Shown here: positions 17,760 through 26,881 of the stretch, in pieces
Layout of the letters: each line of letters begins with the position of its first letter
Position numbering within the stretch: the stretch's first letter is position 1
Assembly (NCBI GenBank): GCA_023151185.1
Contig: JAKLJL010000003.1
Location: 248,001-312,000 of the forward strand
Reading direction: 5' to 3'
Length of the DNA stretch: 64,000 nucleotides
From: Bacteroidota bacterium
GTDB taxonomy: Bacteria; Bacteroidota; JABWAT01
Made by a program: the position numbers and the translations under genes
Notes under the pieces: model-generated
What the model was told of the DNA's origin: nothing
What the model saw: the letters and a program-made list of their open reading frames with translations, nothing else
The model's database searches: none

Positions 17760-19871
17760 ATGAAATCATATCTACCTTTGATAGCAACAGGACTGGTTTT
17801 TATGGCTTGTACACCCAAAAATGAACTGCCGGCGGATAATCCATTCGCCAAAGACTGGGAAACTCCGTATGGTGTGCCCGATTTCGGGAAGATAAAAACA
17901 GCCCATTTTGAACCTGCCTTTATGGCAGGAATGGATCAGCAACTGACCGAGATTGATTCTATTGCCACCAATCCGGATGCACCCACTTTCGATAATACCA
18001 TCGGGAAAATGGAAAAATCGGGTCAGCTTCTCAAACGGGTTGCCGGTGTTTTCTTTAATCTTACGGGGGTTTTAAAAACCGATTCCCTGTCTGCACTCGA
18101 AGAAAAAATCAGCCCGCTTCTTTCTGCCCACAGCGACAATATTCTGCTGAATGAAAAATTATTTGCCCGGATAAAATCCCTGTATGACCAGCGGGAATCC
18201 CTGCAGCTAACCGAAGAACAGGCCAAACTTCTTGAAAACAAGTACAAGGAATTTGTCAGGAACGGGGCCAACCTGTCGAAACAGGATCAGGATACCCTCC
18301 GGAAAATCAATGAAAAACTGGCAACACTTGGCGTTAAGTTCGGCAACAACGTCCAGAAGGAAGACAACAACTACCAGATCGTTCTGAAAAGTGAAGAGGA
18401 GTTGGCCGGGTTGCCGCCGGCTGTCCGCCAGGCCGGTACAGAAACTGCCAAGGAAAAAGGACTTGAAGGCAGCTATGTATACACCGTTCAGCGTCCGAGT
18501 ATGTATCCGTTTCTGACCTATTCTGAACGCCGGGATCTGAGGGAAAAACTGTACACGGCCTACATTGAACGGGCAAACCATAATGATGAGTTTGACAATA
18601 AGGAAAATGTCAGGGAAATCGTGAACCTGAGGCTGAAACGGGCCAATCTGCTGGGCTACCCGACCCATTCGGCCTATGTTCTGGAAGACCGCATGGCTAA
18701 AAACCCGGAAAATGTCTATAAGCTGCTGAACCAACTCTGGCCGGCTGCCCTGAAAAGAGCCGGGAAAGAACGGGATGATATGCAGAAACTCATCGACAAT
18801 GAAGGGAAAAACTTCAAGCTGGCCTCCTGGGACTGGTGGTATTATGCTGAAAAAGTGAAACAGGCTCAGTATAACCTGAATGAAGAGGAAATCCGTCCTT
18901 ACCTGAAAGTGGATAATGTGATCAACGGAACCTTCATTCTGGCCAACAAGCTGTGGGGAGTGACCTTTGAAGAAGTCACTAACCTGCCCAAATACCACCC
19001 GGATGTCAGAACCTACCTGGTTAAAAATGAAAAAGGTGATCTCATCGGGATTTATCTGTCTGACTGGTACTACCGGGATACGAAACGGTTTGGTGCCTGG
19101 ATGAACAACATCCGGGATGAAAGCCGGATGGACGGAAACCATGTGATTCCGATTATTGTCAATGTCGGGAATTTCACCAAGCCGACTGCCGATGCTCCTG
19201 CCCTGCTGAGTGCAGATGACGCCTCGACTCTTTTCCACGAATTCGGGCATGCGGTTCACGGACTTCTGACCGAGTGTGTTTACCCGTCCATTTCCGGAAC
19301 CTCGACTCCGAGAGATTTTGTGGAATTCCCGTCTCAGGTGCTGGAAAACTGGGTTTTTACCCCTGAAATGCTGAGTCTTTATGCAACCCATTACAAGACC
19401 GGCGAAGTCATGCCTTCGGCCCTGATCGAAAAAATCAAAAAGGCCAGCCAGTTCAACCAGGGTTTTGCTACAACCGAGTATCTTGCAGCCAGTCTGCTGG
19501 ATATGGATTATCATACTCTGACCCAGCCGCTGACCGGAGATATTACGGCATTTGAAAAAGCCTCTCTCGATAAAAACGGAATGATCCCTGAAGTTATCAG
19601 CCGGTACAGAAGTACTTACTATAACCACATTTTCAGTGATCCGATCGGATATTCTTCGGGATATTACAGTTATATCTGGAGTGAAGTTCTGGATGCCGAT
19701 GCCTGGACCGCCTTTAAGGAAAAGGGAATTTTTGATCAGGCGACTGCAAAAGCCTACCGGGATAATATTCTGGCCAAAGGCGGAACACGGGATGCGATGG
19801 AGATGTACAAAGCATTCAGAGGCCGTGAACCTGAAATTGCAGCCCTGATTGCCAAACGCGGACTGAACTGA
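17760..19871 (+). CDS. dcp: M3 family peptidyl-dipeptidase (Dcp-like), lipoprotein
   Basis: This 703-residue zinc peptidase of the M3 (thimet oligopeptidase) family releases dipeptides from peptide C-termini. The catalytic zinc motif HEFGHAVHGL is near residue 493. The C-terminal substrate region, including SDPIGYSSGYYSYIWSEVLD and the FRGREPEIAALIAKRGL end, is typical of Dcp. A signal peptide with lipobox LVFMAC (cysteine 17) places it in the periplasm, attached to a membrane, as in other Bacteroidota Dcp proteins. It is monocistronic with a strong terminator. Confidence 0.93.
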   Translation: MKSYLPLIATGLVFMACTPKNELPADNPFAKDWETPYGVPDFGKIKTAHFEPAFMAGMDQQLTEIDSIATNPDAPTFDNTIGKMEKSGQLLKRVAGVFFNLTGVLKTDSLSALEEKISPLLSAHSDNILLNEKLFARIKSLYDQRESLQLTEEQAKLLENKYKEFVRNGANLSKQDQDTLRKINEKLATLGVKFGNNVQKEDNNYQIVLKSEEELAGLPPAVRQAGTETAKEKGLEGSYVYTVQRPSMYPFLTYSERRDLREKLYTAYIERANHNDEFDNKENVREIVNLRLKRANLLGYPTHSAYVLEDRMAKNPENVYKLLNQLWPAALKRAGKERDDMQKLIDNEGKNFKLASWDWWYYAEKVKQAQYNLNEEEIRPYLKVDNVINGTFILANKLWGVTFEEVTNLPKYHPDVRTYLVKNEKGDLIGIYLSDWYYRDTKRFGAWMNNIRDESRMDGNHVIPIIVNVGNFTKPTADAPALLSADDASTLFHEFGHAVHGLLTECVYPSISGTSTPRDFVEFPSQVLENWVFTPEMLSLYATHYKTGEVMPSALIEKIKKASQFNQGFATTEYLAASLLDMDYHTLTQPLTGDITAFEKASLDKNGMIPEVISRYRSTYYNHIFSDPIGYSSGYYSYIWSEVLDADAWTAFKEKGIFDQATAKAYRDNILAKGGTRDAMEMYKAFRGREPEIAALIAKRGLN

Positions 19872-19892
19872 CCTTTTCAGCGGAAACGAAGT

Positions 19893-19921
19893 AAAAAAGG
19901 CAGCTCACGGCTGCCTTTTTT
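19893..19921. terminator. Bidirectional rho-independent terminator
   Basis: A 12-bp stem AAAAAAGGCAGC / GCTGCCTTTTTT with loop TCACG lies between the convergent dcp and the minus-strand reductase-like gene. It overlaps the latter's stop codon by one base. Confidence 0.9.
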
Positions 19922-20847
19922 TATTGTGCCAGTTCCTGAACAGTTCGCCTGACGGCGTCCTCAGGTGAAGCTGCCGTGTATCCGAAACGGCTGTTGAATT
20001 TAGACGAATCGAAAATATACTCCCGGTCGAACTGATACAGCATTTCGTGAAGTTCTTTCATAACAGGGATGAATAGCCCCAGAATTCCGACCATCCAGAC
20101 CGGAAGGACCTGCAAACCTTCAGGACCACCCAGTTCGGCCCTGAATAAACCGGCCCATTCCTTTCCGGTCGGAGACTCCTTCGGGACGGGCAGATTCCAA
20201 ATCTCATTCCAGCCGTCAGGGCTGTTGCCCAGAAGGGCAGTTCCCATGGCCAGATCGGGGGTGAAACCCATGGTATGGGGTTTATCGCCCCGGCCCATCC
20301 ACTGTGCTTTTTTGCCCTTGATCAGATTGTCATAGACCATGATCATGAGCATACTGGTCTCTTTTTTAGTACCGAAAAAGTCGGGAGACCGGGCAATGAT
20401 GGCCTGAATTTTTCCCTGCCGGATTGCCTCAAGAATAATCTGATTGACCCGGACCCGGATTTTCCCCTTTTCACTCGACGGACTGAACGGAGATTCTTCC
20501 GTTATCCGTCCGATATAGTCTTTCCCGATCGAATAGACATTGTCAAAAAAGACTAAGCGGGCACCGCTTTCGGCACAGGCATCCACCACATTCTGCATGA
20601 AAACCGGCCAGACCGCACGCCAGACCGAAGTTTTATAGTCAAAGCCGACCGTCACATACACAACCGAACTTCCTCTTACGGCGGCAAAAACCTGGTCGCG
20701 CCGGGTTAGGTCTGCAGGAAAAAGTGTATCTCCCGGATTGACCCGTTTCGGGTTCCGGCTGACCAGGCGGATATTGGTCGTCCACCGGGTGAGAGCTTTG
20801 GCCAGGTCTGTTCCGATGGCACCACCGGATCCTAAAATTGTCTGCAT
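19921..20847 (-). CDS. NAD(P)-dependent epimerase/dehydratase-like protein (extended SDR)
   Basis: This 308-residue protein has an N-terminal Rossmann fold with the dinucleotide motif LGSGGAIGTDLAKAL and the extended-SDR pattern VVYVTVGFDYKTSVW, followed by VFFDNVYSIGKDYIG. The catalytic YxxxK is not clear, so it may be an atypical (binding or sensor) SDR. ATG 20847 is chosen over 20901 because an AAAGGA ribosome binding site precedes it and the Rossmann motif starts at once. The substrate is unknown. It stands 135 bases downstream of the GH31 gene. Confidence 0.75.
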   Translation of the reverse strand: MQTILGSGGAIGTDLAKALTRWTTNIRLVSRNPKRVNPGDTLFPADLTRRDQVFAAVRGSSVVYVTVGFDYKTSVWRAVWPVFMQNVVDACAESGARLVFFDNVYSIGKDYIGRITEESPFSPSSEKGKIRVRVNQIILEAIRQGKIQAIIARSPDFFGTKKETSMLMIMVYDNLIKGKKAQWMGRGDKPHTMGFTPDLAMGTALLGNSPDGWNEIWNLPVPKESPTGKEWAGLFRAELGGPEGLQVLPVWMVGILGLFIPVMKELHEMLYQFDREYIFDSSKFNSRFGYTAASPEDAVRRTVQELAQ

Positions 20848-20982
20848 GGCAGGTCCTTTTTTGATAAGATATCCCGAATAACAGTAAAATCCCCGCAACA
20901 CACCAACTCTGCCGGATGAAAAAGGGTTCCGGGCGGATGAAAGTCATTCAACAGCGGATAAACTGAGCCTGAATTCCGGAGA

Positions 20983-22761
20983 TCAGGGTTCAACCGTCAG
21001 CGTTACCGCAGTCCGGCTCAGACGGGAAGCTTTCAGGGAAACCATGGGTAGTCCTTTTTCAGTTCTGGTTACCTGAATCAGCTCTGGTGACAGGCTTGAG
21101 GAGACAGAATATTTTTCAGCCGGGAGATGAAAAACGAGTATCCAGACTTTTTCGGCAGTCATGCCCTGAAAAGTACCTGAAACCGGATCAATAACAACCG
21201 TCGTCTGAGTGCCGGAAGATCTGCACTGAATGCCGGTTTTGGCAATTCTCCCCGACTGATAATCCAGGCTTGATCCGTCGTCTTCATACAGGGTGTACGA
21301 TGAGGCAGAATCAGGGAACAGATGCAGAAGTACCGAGTCGGCGGAACCGGCTTCAACCGAAGTGGAATAGGGCCGCATGGGAATGATGGCCCCTTTCCGG
21401 ACGAAAACCGGAATCTGGCCCAATGGTGCCGGGACCAGGTGAGGGACCCCGCCGGTATAGGTTTCGCCGGTCAGGAAATGGCTCCAGGTTCCTTCCGGAA
21501 AATGGACCAGCCGGGTGGATTTTCCGGGTTCATAGACCGGAGCCACCAGAAAGGACGGACCCAGCAGGTACTCATAGAACTGCCCGGGTACCGGCCGGAT
21601 AGCCGGAATGCCTTTTTCCCGGATTTCATGGGCAGCGGAATAGAAGTAGGGGAATAGCTGGACCTTCAGCCGGGAATAAAACCGGAAAACCGAATCAGCC
21701 CGTGAAGAATATTTCCAGGCGAGGTGAGAGGTTGGATTTGCCGGTTCACAAAAAATTTCGGTGATTGGAATCCAGAATCCGAATTCCGTCCAGCGGATAA
21801 AAAGTTCTTCGTTCGGCCGGTTTGTTTTTCCCATTGAAAATCCGCCGACGTCCTGGGTTAAAAAGGGGATCCTGGAGGTTGCAGATGCCGGGTCGGTAAA
21901 CATGGCGATGTTTTCTTTTAATCCGACCCGGGGAATCCAGGGATCAAACTCCAGAGTGGGCTGCTCAACCGTCCAGTCAGACCGGGTATCATCCGTCCAT
22001 TTTGCCGGGAACTTTTTATATTCGCCGGATTCAGTGTCAAAGGAATGGCTCAGAATAAACCCGCGTCCCCGTGATTCTTTGCCGGCTTCAGCGGTCAGAT
22101 CAAACACAGCCCTGCAGACTTCCGGACGGGCGGTCCGGTCCAGTTTGATGAAATCGGCTCCTTCCCTGAAAAACGGGGTCAGCTTTTCCCTGAACAGGCT
22201 GACGGCAGATGAATCAGAAAAATTGATGTTTCCGCACCAGGTTCCCTTTGCTGCCGGATCCGCTGACCGGGCAAACATATCCGTCGTCGTTCCGGCATTG
22301 TGCCAGGGATTTGTTTCCCGGTAAACTGAGGAAAAGAACCCCCGGTTTTTAAATTCTGAAAAGTCAGGTTCGTTTCCGGTTTCAAAAATGCAATCCCACA
22401 CCCAAAACCCGCCTTTTATCCGGTTTTGCTCCATAAATGACCACATGGCTTCCCGGTCAGGATATCCGGCAGAGTCGCCTTTAAAGTTGAGATAACCGGC
22501 CGGACCCCGGCCCCGGTCAGCATAACTCCAGAACCAGGAGTCAATCCAGTAAGCATCAATCGGATATCCGTGTGCCTGAATTTCCCGGATCCGGCTTATG
22601 GTTTCTTCCTGATTGGTATAGCCGCCGTATAAAACCCCAAAAGCCCAGGCCGGAGGCAGGACGACAGAGGTGTCGGCTGGCCCGGCGGGGACTCCGGTTC
22701 CGGCAATTAATCCGGCTGAACTGAAAAGAAAAAGGTAAAGAAAACCAATCCGGCGGAGCAT
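20983..22761 (-). CDS. Glycoside hydrolase family 31 (alpha-glucosidase/alpha-xylosidase-like), secreted
   Basis: This 592-residue protein with a signal peptide belongs to GH31. Visible signatures are the substrate-binding YWIDSWFW (residues 71-78), the nucleophile region GADFIKLD (D208) and the acid/base region WTDDTRSDW (D257 or D258), followed by the beta-sandwich C-terminal domain. GH31 enzymes remove alpha-linked glucose, xylose or galactose; the specificity cannot be fixed here. It is 13 bases downstream of the double-esterase gene and probably acts in the same periplasmic carbohydrate pathway. Confidence 0.85.
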   Translation of the reverse strand: MLRRIGFLYLFLFSSAGLIAGTGVPAGPADTSVVLPPAWAFGVLYGGYTNQEETISRIREIQAHGYPIDAYWIDSWFWSYADRGRGPAGYLNFKGDSAGYPDREAMWSFMEQNRIKGGFWVWDCIFETGNEPDFSEFKNRGFFSSVYRETNPWHNAGTTTDMFARSADPAAKGTWCGNINFSDSSAVSLFREKLTPFFREGADFIKLDRTARPEVCRAVFDLTAEAGKESRGRGFILSHSFDTESGEYKKFPAKWTDDTRSDWTVEQPTLEFDPWIPRVGLKENIAMFTDPASATSRIPFLTQDVGGFSMGKTNRPNEELFIRWTEFGFWIPITEIFCEPANPTSHLAWKYSSRADSVFRFYSRLKVQLFPYFYSAAHEIREKGIPAIRPVPGQFYEYLLGPSFLVAPVYEPGKSTRLVHFPEGTWSHFLTGETYTGGVPHLVPAPLGQIPVFVRKGAIIPMRPYSTSVEAGSADSVLLHLFPDSASSYTLYEDDGSSLDYQSGRIAKTGIQCRSSGTQTTVVIDPVSGTFQGMTAEKVWILVFHLPAEKYSVSSSLSPELIQVTRTEKGLPMVSLKASRLSRTAVTLTVEP

Positions 22762-22774
22762 ACTGATTCCGGTT

Positions 22775-24379
22775 CTATTTTTTCTGGGGTAAAGTCAGGA
22801 TTTCTGCACACGCCTGTGCAGTTCTGAAAGAGGCTTCCCGGGTCAGATGAATCCCGTCGGTTGTAATCCGGCCGGCTTCTGCATTGAACAGCGAATACAG
22901 ATTGACAAACTTCACTTTTTCCCGGATGGCCACACCTTTAAACACCGGAGCAAGTAACCGGATCCGGTTGGCGCATCCTTTGTATTTTAACGGATCTGCT
23001 TTGGTTTCATCGGCCGGAGGTGGCGACATCAGAACCAGTTCCGGTAAAACCGGTCCCGGAAAGGCCGTTTTCAATTCCCCGATGAGCCGGGTCAGGTTTT
23101 CGGGGATTTCGGCCTGACGGTCAGCAAAAATTGATTTGGTGTCGTTTGTACCCAGCAGAATGCAGATGACATCGGGTTGCCGCCCGGGAGGAAGTTTGGC
23201 CTTTGCTTCTTCACAAACCGCCCGGATCGTTTTGAGGGAATTCAGGGCAGATTGATTCTGATTGTCGAATCCGATCGTTTTACCCGGAGTGGAAAAATTC
23301 AGGATTTCTGAAAAGGGAAGCACTTTTTGAAGCTGAGCCGGCCAACCGGTTTCGGCGGCGCCGTTGGAATCGCCAAGAGTCAGAATAATCTGGCTTTTGG
23401 AGGAATTTTTCATTCCGGCGGTCAGAAGGGTCAAGGCAGGTCCGGTCAGCATTTCATGTCCGCCTTCAAACAGGAAAAATTTAAAATTCCCGGTACCGGT
23501 TTCCAGGTGGATTCTCCGTCCGCCGATCCGCCGGGCCGTATCTGCAGCCGGATTGGTTCGCCGGAGAACCAGATTCAGCAGGGTAGAATCGGGAATCAGG
23601 GCTGTGGGGTTTTCCGGATAAAAACTCCTGACCAGATGGTTATACTGTCTGATGGAATGACTGATGGGAACCGATCCGGTATACCCGTCATGGATTCCGG
23701 TATACAGAACGACTTCGGTGTCTTTTCTGAGTGACCTGTCCGGGACCAGATTGACCGGAGACCGGCGTGCAGCTTCGGCCGGATCAAACCTGGTTCCGCG
23801 TGAAGTGACATTTTCAAGATCCCGGGCATAGTGAAGGTTTCGTCCCAGGCATTCCGGATACCAGGCCGCCAGATCGGTGACGGGTGCCCAGGCGTGGACG
23901 GCCCGGAGCTTTATGGGAAGTTTCATGTACGCCATCAGCGCCGTGTATCCCCCCCCTGAAACTCCGGTCAGAAAAACCTGATCAGGATCGGCGTCTGAAG
24001 TTGCCAGAGCCCACCGGATGGCATCTGCCAGATCGGCAATCACCAGATCGCTGCCGGCAGCTTCCGGCCGGACTGAAGGACCCCGAAAATCAGGGTGAAG
24101 GTAATTCCAGTCCCGCCAGAGGATTTCTTCTGCAAGCGGATCTTCCTGGTTGTAATCACCGCTCCAGGTATGCAGAGACACCACCAGAGGCTTTTGACCT
24201 GGCGTCCGGCTTTTATAAAACCAGGCCTTTTGAACCGTGGTATCCACAGAAGACGGAATGGAAACCAGCGTGAAGCCTTCAGGCCAGACAGGTTGGCTTT
24301 GGCCGGTGGCCGGCACCCCGCATAAAACAAGGAGCAGGATTGCAGGGCGAAAAAGGGAAAAAGCTGTCGGGTTCATCAT
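22775..24379 (-). CDS. Two-domain esterase: prolyl-oligopeptidase-like hydrolase fused to SGNH/GDSL hydrolase
   Basis: This 534-residue secreted protein carries two complete hydrolase domains. Residues about 30-320 form an alpha/beta hydrolase with nucleophile S141 in GVSGGGY, D231 in GIHDGYTG and H308 in EGGHEM. Residues about 328-534 form an SGNH hydrolase with S338 in LGDSN, the block III LGTND and the catalytic DGIH (D508, H511). Together these suggest removal of acyl side groups from a polysaccharide. Two adjacent ATG codons open the ORF. It lies 21 bases downstream of the TonB receptor gene and 13 upstream of GH31. Confidence 0.8.
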   Translation of the reverse strand: MMNPTAFSLFRPAILLLVLCGVPATGQSQPVWPEGFTLVSIPSSVDTTVQKAWFYKSRTPGQKPLVVSLHTWSGDYNQEDPLAEEILWRDWNYLHPDFRGPSVRPEAAGSDLVIADLADAIRWALATSDADPDQVFLTGVSGGGYTALMAYMKLPIKLRAVHAWAPVTDLAAWYPECLGRNLHYARDLENVTSRGTRFDPAEAARRSPVNLVPDRSLRKDTEVVLYTGIHDGYTGSVPISHSIRQYNHLVRSFYPENPTALIPDSTLLNLVLRRTNPAADTARRIGGRRIHLETGTGNFKFFLFEGGHEMLTGPALTLLTAGMKNSSKSQIILTLGDSNGAAETGWPAQLQKVLPFSEILNFSTPGKTIGFDNQNQSALNSLKTIRAVCEEAKAKLPPGRQPDVICILLGTNDTKSIFADRQAEIPENLTRLIGELKTAFPGPVLPELVLMSPPPADETKADPLKYKGCANRIRLLAPVFKGVAIREKVKFVNLYSLFNAEAGRITTDGIHLTREASFRTAQACAEILTLPQKK

Positions 24380-24400
24380 GGCACTCCGGGTAGAAGTCAG

Positions 24401-26776
24401 TTAAAAATTGAGTCTGTACAGCAAAACCGGAAAAATCCCCTGCTGATAAGTTACTTTCTTTTTGCCTGTTTCAGAGCTGAATTTTTCCCGGTAGACATTC
24501 CGGTGGTTGGTCAGATTGACCACATCAAGTGCCAGTTCATGGGTGGCAAAGTCCTGGTGGAAAATCAAACCGGCTCTGGTATCAAATCTGAAATAGGGGT
24601 CCGCCTGTTTTTCATAAGCCTGGTCATAGAGGTAAACGGTTCTGTTTTCAAGTCCTGACTGCTGCAGGTCAAAGGGAATCAGCCGCCTGCCTCCGGCCAG
24701 AACCATCCGGGAACCGGCAGAAAACTGAAATTGTCCGGTTTTTTCTGATTCCCAGCCGGCGAGGAGGTTCAGAATATAATTTCCGTTGTAAACGGTGCTG
24801 CGCCAGTTGCCGTCAGCACCCTGATAAGCCGAATTGAACAGAGACAGGGTAACCAGATAAAAGGTTCTGCCGGCCCAGTTTTTTTCGAGGGTAAATTCAA
24901 TCCCCGTATTCCGGCCCCTTCCTTTACTGACCAGACTGTCTTCATCTGCAACACTCATGGCTGCACCCTGATTGATGAGGGAAAAATATCCTTTCTGATT
25001 TTTGACCGGTATCCGGAACAGTTCCTGGTGATAAATTTCAGTTTTCAGGTGTAAAACTTCTGTAAAAAAGAAATCATGCGAAACGGCAAAATGATGGCTG
25101 GTCTGAATATCCAGGTTTTTGTTGGTGCTTTCTGCAGAATAAAGCTGCCTTCCGTCTGCATCGAATCCCACTCTGGATCTGACGAAATAAACATTTACCG
25201 GTAAGGTCTGACTGTGCTGTCCGTATCCCGCACCAAAGGATTGGTTTTCGCTGAATTTCCAGGTAACCCCGAGTCTGGGATCAAGGGCCCAGCTTTGATT
25301 GAGGGTGAAATAAAGTCCGTGCAGTCCGGCCGAAAGCACCCAGTCCGGATTGAACTCATGTTTCCATTGGGTGAAGGCCTGCCACAGGATGAGGCCCCGT
25401 GCCGACGTCTCATACGGCCGGTCAATGATGAGTTTTCCGGACTCATCGTCATTTGTCATTCTGGCCGATTTGAAGGCCATCAGATCAGCACTCAGTCCGG
25501 AATGAAGGGTGTTTTCCGGATTCACCCGGTGGGTGATTGATCCCGTCACAACCACATTGTTCTGGCGGTAGGAATTCCGGGTCAGAGCCAGGTAAGTTTC
25601 GCTGTTTACCAGAGAATCGGCAGATTCAAAAGGATGTCTGGTTGTAACCGCTGCACCGGTCCGGAAAGACGTTGCTTCCGAAAGAAATCGGACGTAGCTG
25701 ACTCCCAGAACCCCGGTTTCAGATCCGGATGTTTCGTTCAGGCTGACCGGACCTGAGGCAGAAACCCGGTTGTCATCTTCCTCAGTCAGGGAAATCCGGC
25801 TGATGCCACCCAGACCAAAAACAGAAAACTTCCCCCGGTCGCCCGGGAAATTCAGTTTAAAGGAAAGGTCAGAGTAGTCCGGAAGCCCGTCAACCCAAAG
25901 CAGTTTTTTGATGAGTCCCAGTGCCGAGTACCGGTAATGGATCAGGTAAGAGGAATTGGTTTCCGGTGAAATGGGGCCTTCAGTACCCAGTTCAATTCCG
26001 TTAAACCCGATCTGGCCCAGGTATTCCCGTTTTTCAGGATTTCCGGATCTCAGTTTCAGGTCAAAAACCCCCGAAAGGGCGTTCCCGTATCCAGCCGGGA
26101 AAGCACTGGTGAAAAATTCGGACCGGGCCAGCAGGTTGTTGTTCAGCATACAGATCGGGCCGCCGTTGGTTCCCATCACATCGAAATGGTTGGGGCTGGG
26201 AACCGGGATATCTTCAAGAAGCCAGAGCACACCGGTGGGGGCATTTCCCCGGATGATGATGTCGTTCCGCTGATCCCCGGCGGTAAACGTACCGGCAAAA
26301 TTCGAGGCCATCCTGGCCGGATCGCCCCAACTGCCGGCATATTTTTCTGTTTCTTCGGCAGAAAAAGTCCGGTTGCTCACGGTGGCCAGATCATTTATCG
26401 GCAGGTTTTTCGAATAGGTCACTTCGATTCCGGTCAGTTCGATGGCGGATTCCCGGAGTTCAATTTCCAGAACGAGTTCCTTACCTGATTTCAGCATCAG
26501 ATCAGAAAGAATCTGACTTTCATAGCCGAGAAAGGAGATTTTCAGGCTGATCCGTCCGGCGGGAACCTTTTCCAGTCTGAACTTTCCGTTTTGATCGGTA
26601 ACGGTTCCGGTCGGTTTCAGGGTCTGAAGCAGGAGGATTGTAGCCCCGGTCAAGGGAAGACCGGTATCCTTTGAAATGACACGCCCCCGGATTGTCTGGG
26701 TTCCGGGGTCGGAGGCAGTGATTCCCGCAAAGGGAAGACTGATCAGGAAAAGAAAAAGAAAACCATACTTTTTCAT
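24401..26776 (-). CDS. TonB-dependent receptor with carboxypeptidase-regulatory-like domain
   Basis: This 791-residue outer-membrane receptor has a signal peptide and a CarboxypepD_reg-like domain (about residues 28-110, IRGRVISKDTGLPLTGATI). A plug domain (about 125-235) contains DIIIRGNAPTGVLWLLEDIP, and a beta-barrel ends in aromatic LLYRLNF as expected for outer-membrane insertion. No SusD partner is seen. The gene order receptor-esterase-GH31 with short gaps suggests an operon for uptake and breakdown of an acylated oligosaccharide. ATG 26776 (MKKYGFL) is preferred over 26791. Confidence 0.88.
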   Translation of the reverse strand: MKKYGFLFLFLISLPFAGITASDPGTQTIRGRVISKDTGLPLTGATILLLQTLKPTGTVTDQNGKFRLEKVPAGRISLKISFLGYESQILSDLMLKSGKELVLEIELRESAIELTGIEVTYSKNLPINDLATVSNRTFSAEETEKYAGSWGDPARMASNFAGTFTAGDQRNDIIIRGNAPTGVLWLLEDIPVPSPNHFDVMGTNGGPICMLNNNLLARSEFFTSAFPAGYGNALSGVFDLKLRSGNPEKREYLGQIGFNGIELGTEGPISPETNSSYLIHYRYSALGLIKKLLWVDGLPDYSDLSFKLNFPGDRGKFSVFGLGGISRISLTEEDDNRVSASGPVSLNETSGSETGVLGVSYVRFLSEATSFRTGAAVTTRHPFESADSLVNSETYLALTRNSYRQNNVVVTGSITHRVNPENTLHSGLSADLMAFKSARMTNDDESGKLIIDRPYETSARGLILWQAFTQWKHEFNPDWVLSAGLHGLYFTLNQSWALDPRLGVTWKFSENQSFGAGYGQHSQTLPVNVYFVRSRVGFDADGRQLYSAESTNKNLDIQTSHHFAVSHDFFFTEVLHLKTEIYHQELFRIPVKNQKGYFSLINQGAAMSVADEDSLVSKGRGRNTGIEFTLEKNWAGRTFYLVTLSLFNSAYQGADGNWRSTVYNGNYILNLLAGWESEKTGQFQFSAGSRMVLAGGRRLIPFDLQQSGLENRTVYLYDQAYEKQADPYFRFDTRAGLIFHQDFATHELALDVVNLTNHRNVYREKFSSETGKKKVTYQQGIFPVLLYRLNF

Positions 26777-26881
26777 GGGCAAAAAGGGCAATTGGAATAA
26801 TCAGTCTGCAAGATAAAGAATTTAACCCTCAGATGTCTGAAATTCCGGTCGTGCCCGGGTTTCCTGTGACTTTTTCCCGGT

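Noticed and set aside
18207..19628. 473-codon minus-strand ORF
   Set aside because: Lies entirely antisense to the well-supported dcp gene; composition is that of a shadow frame and no family is recognisable.
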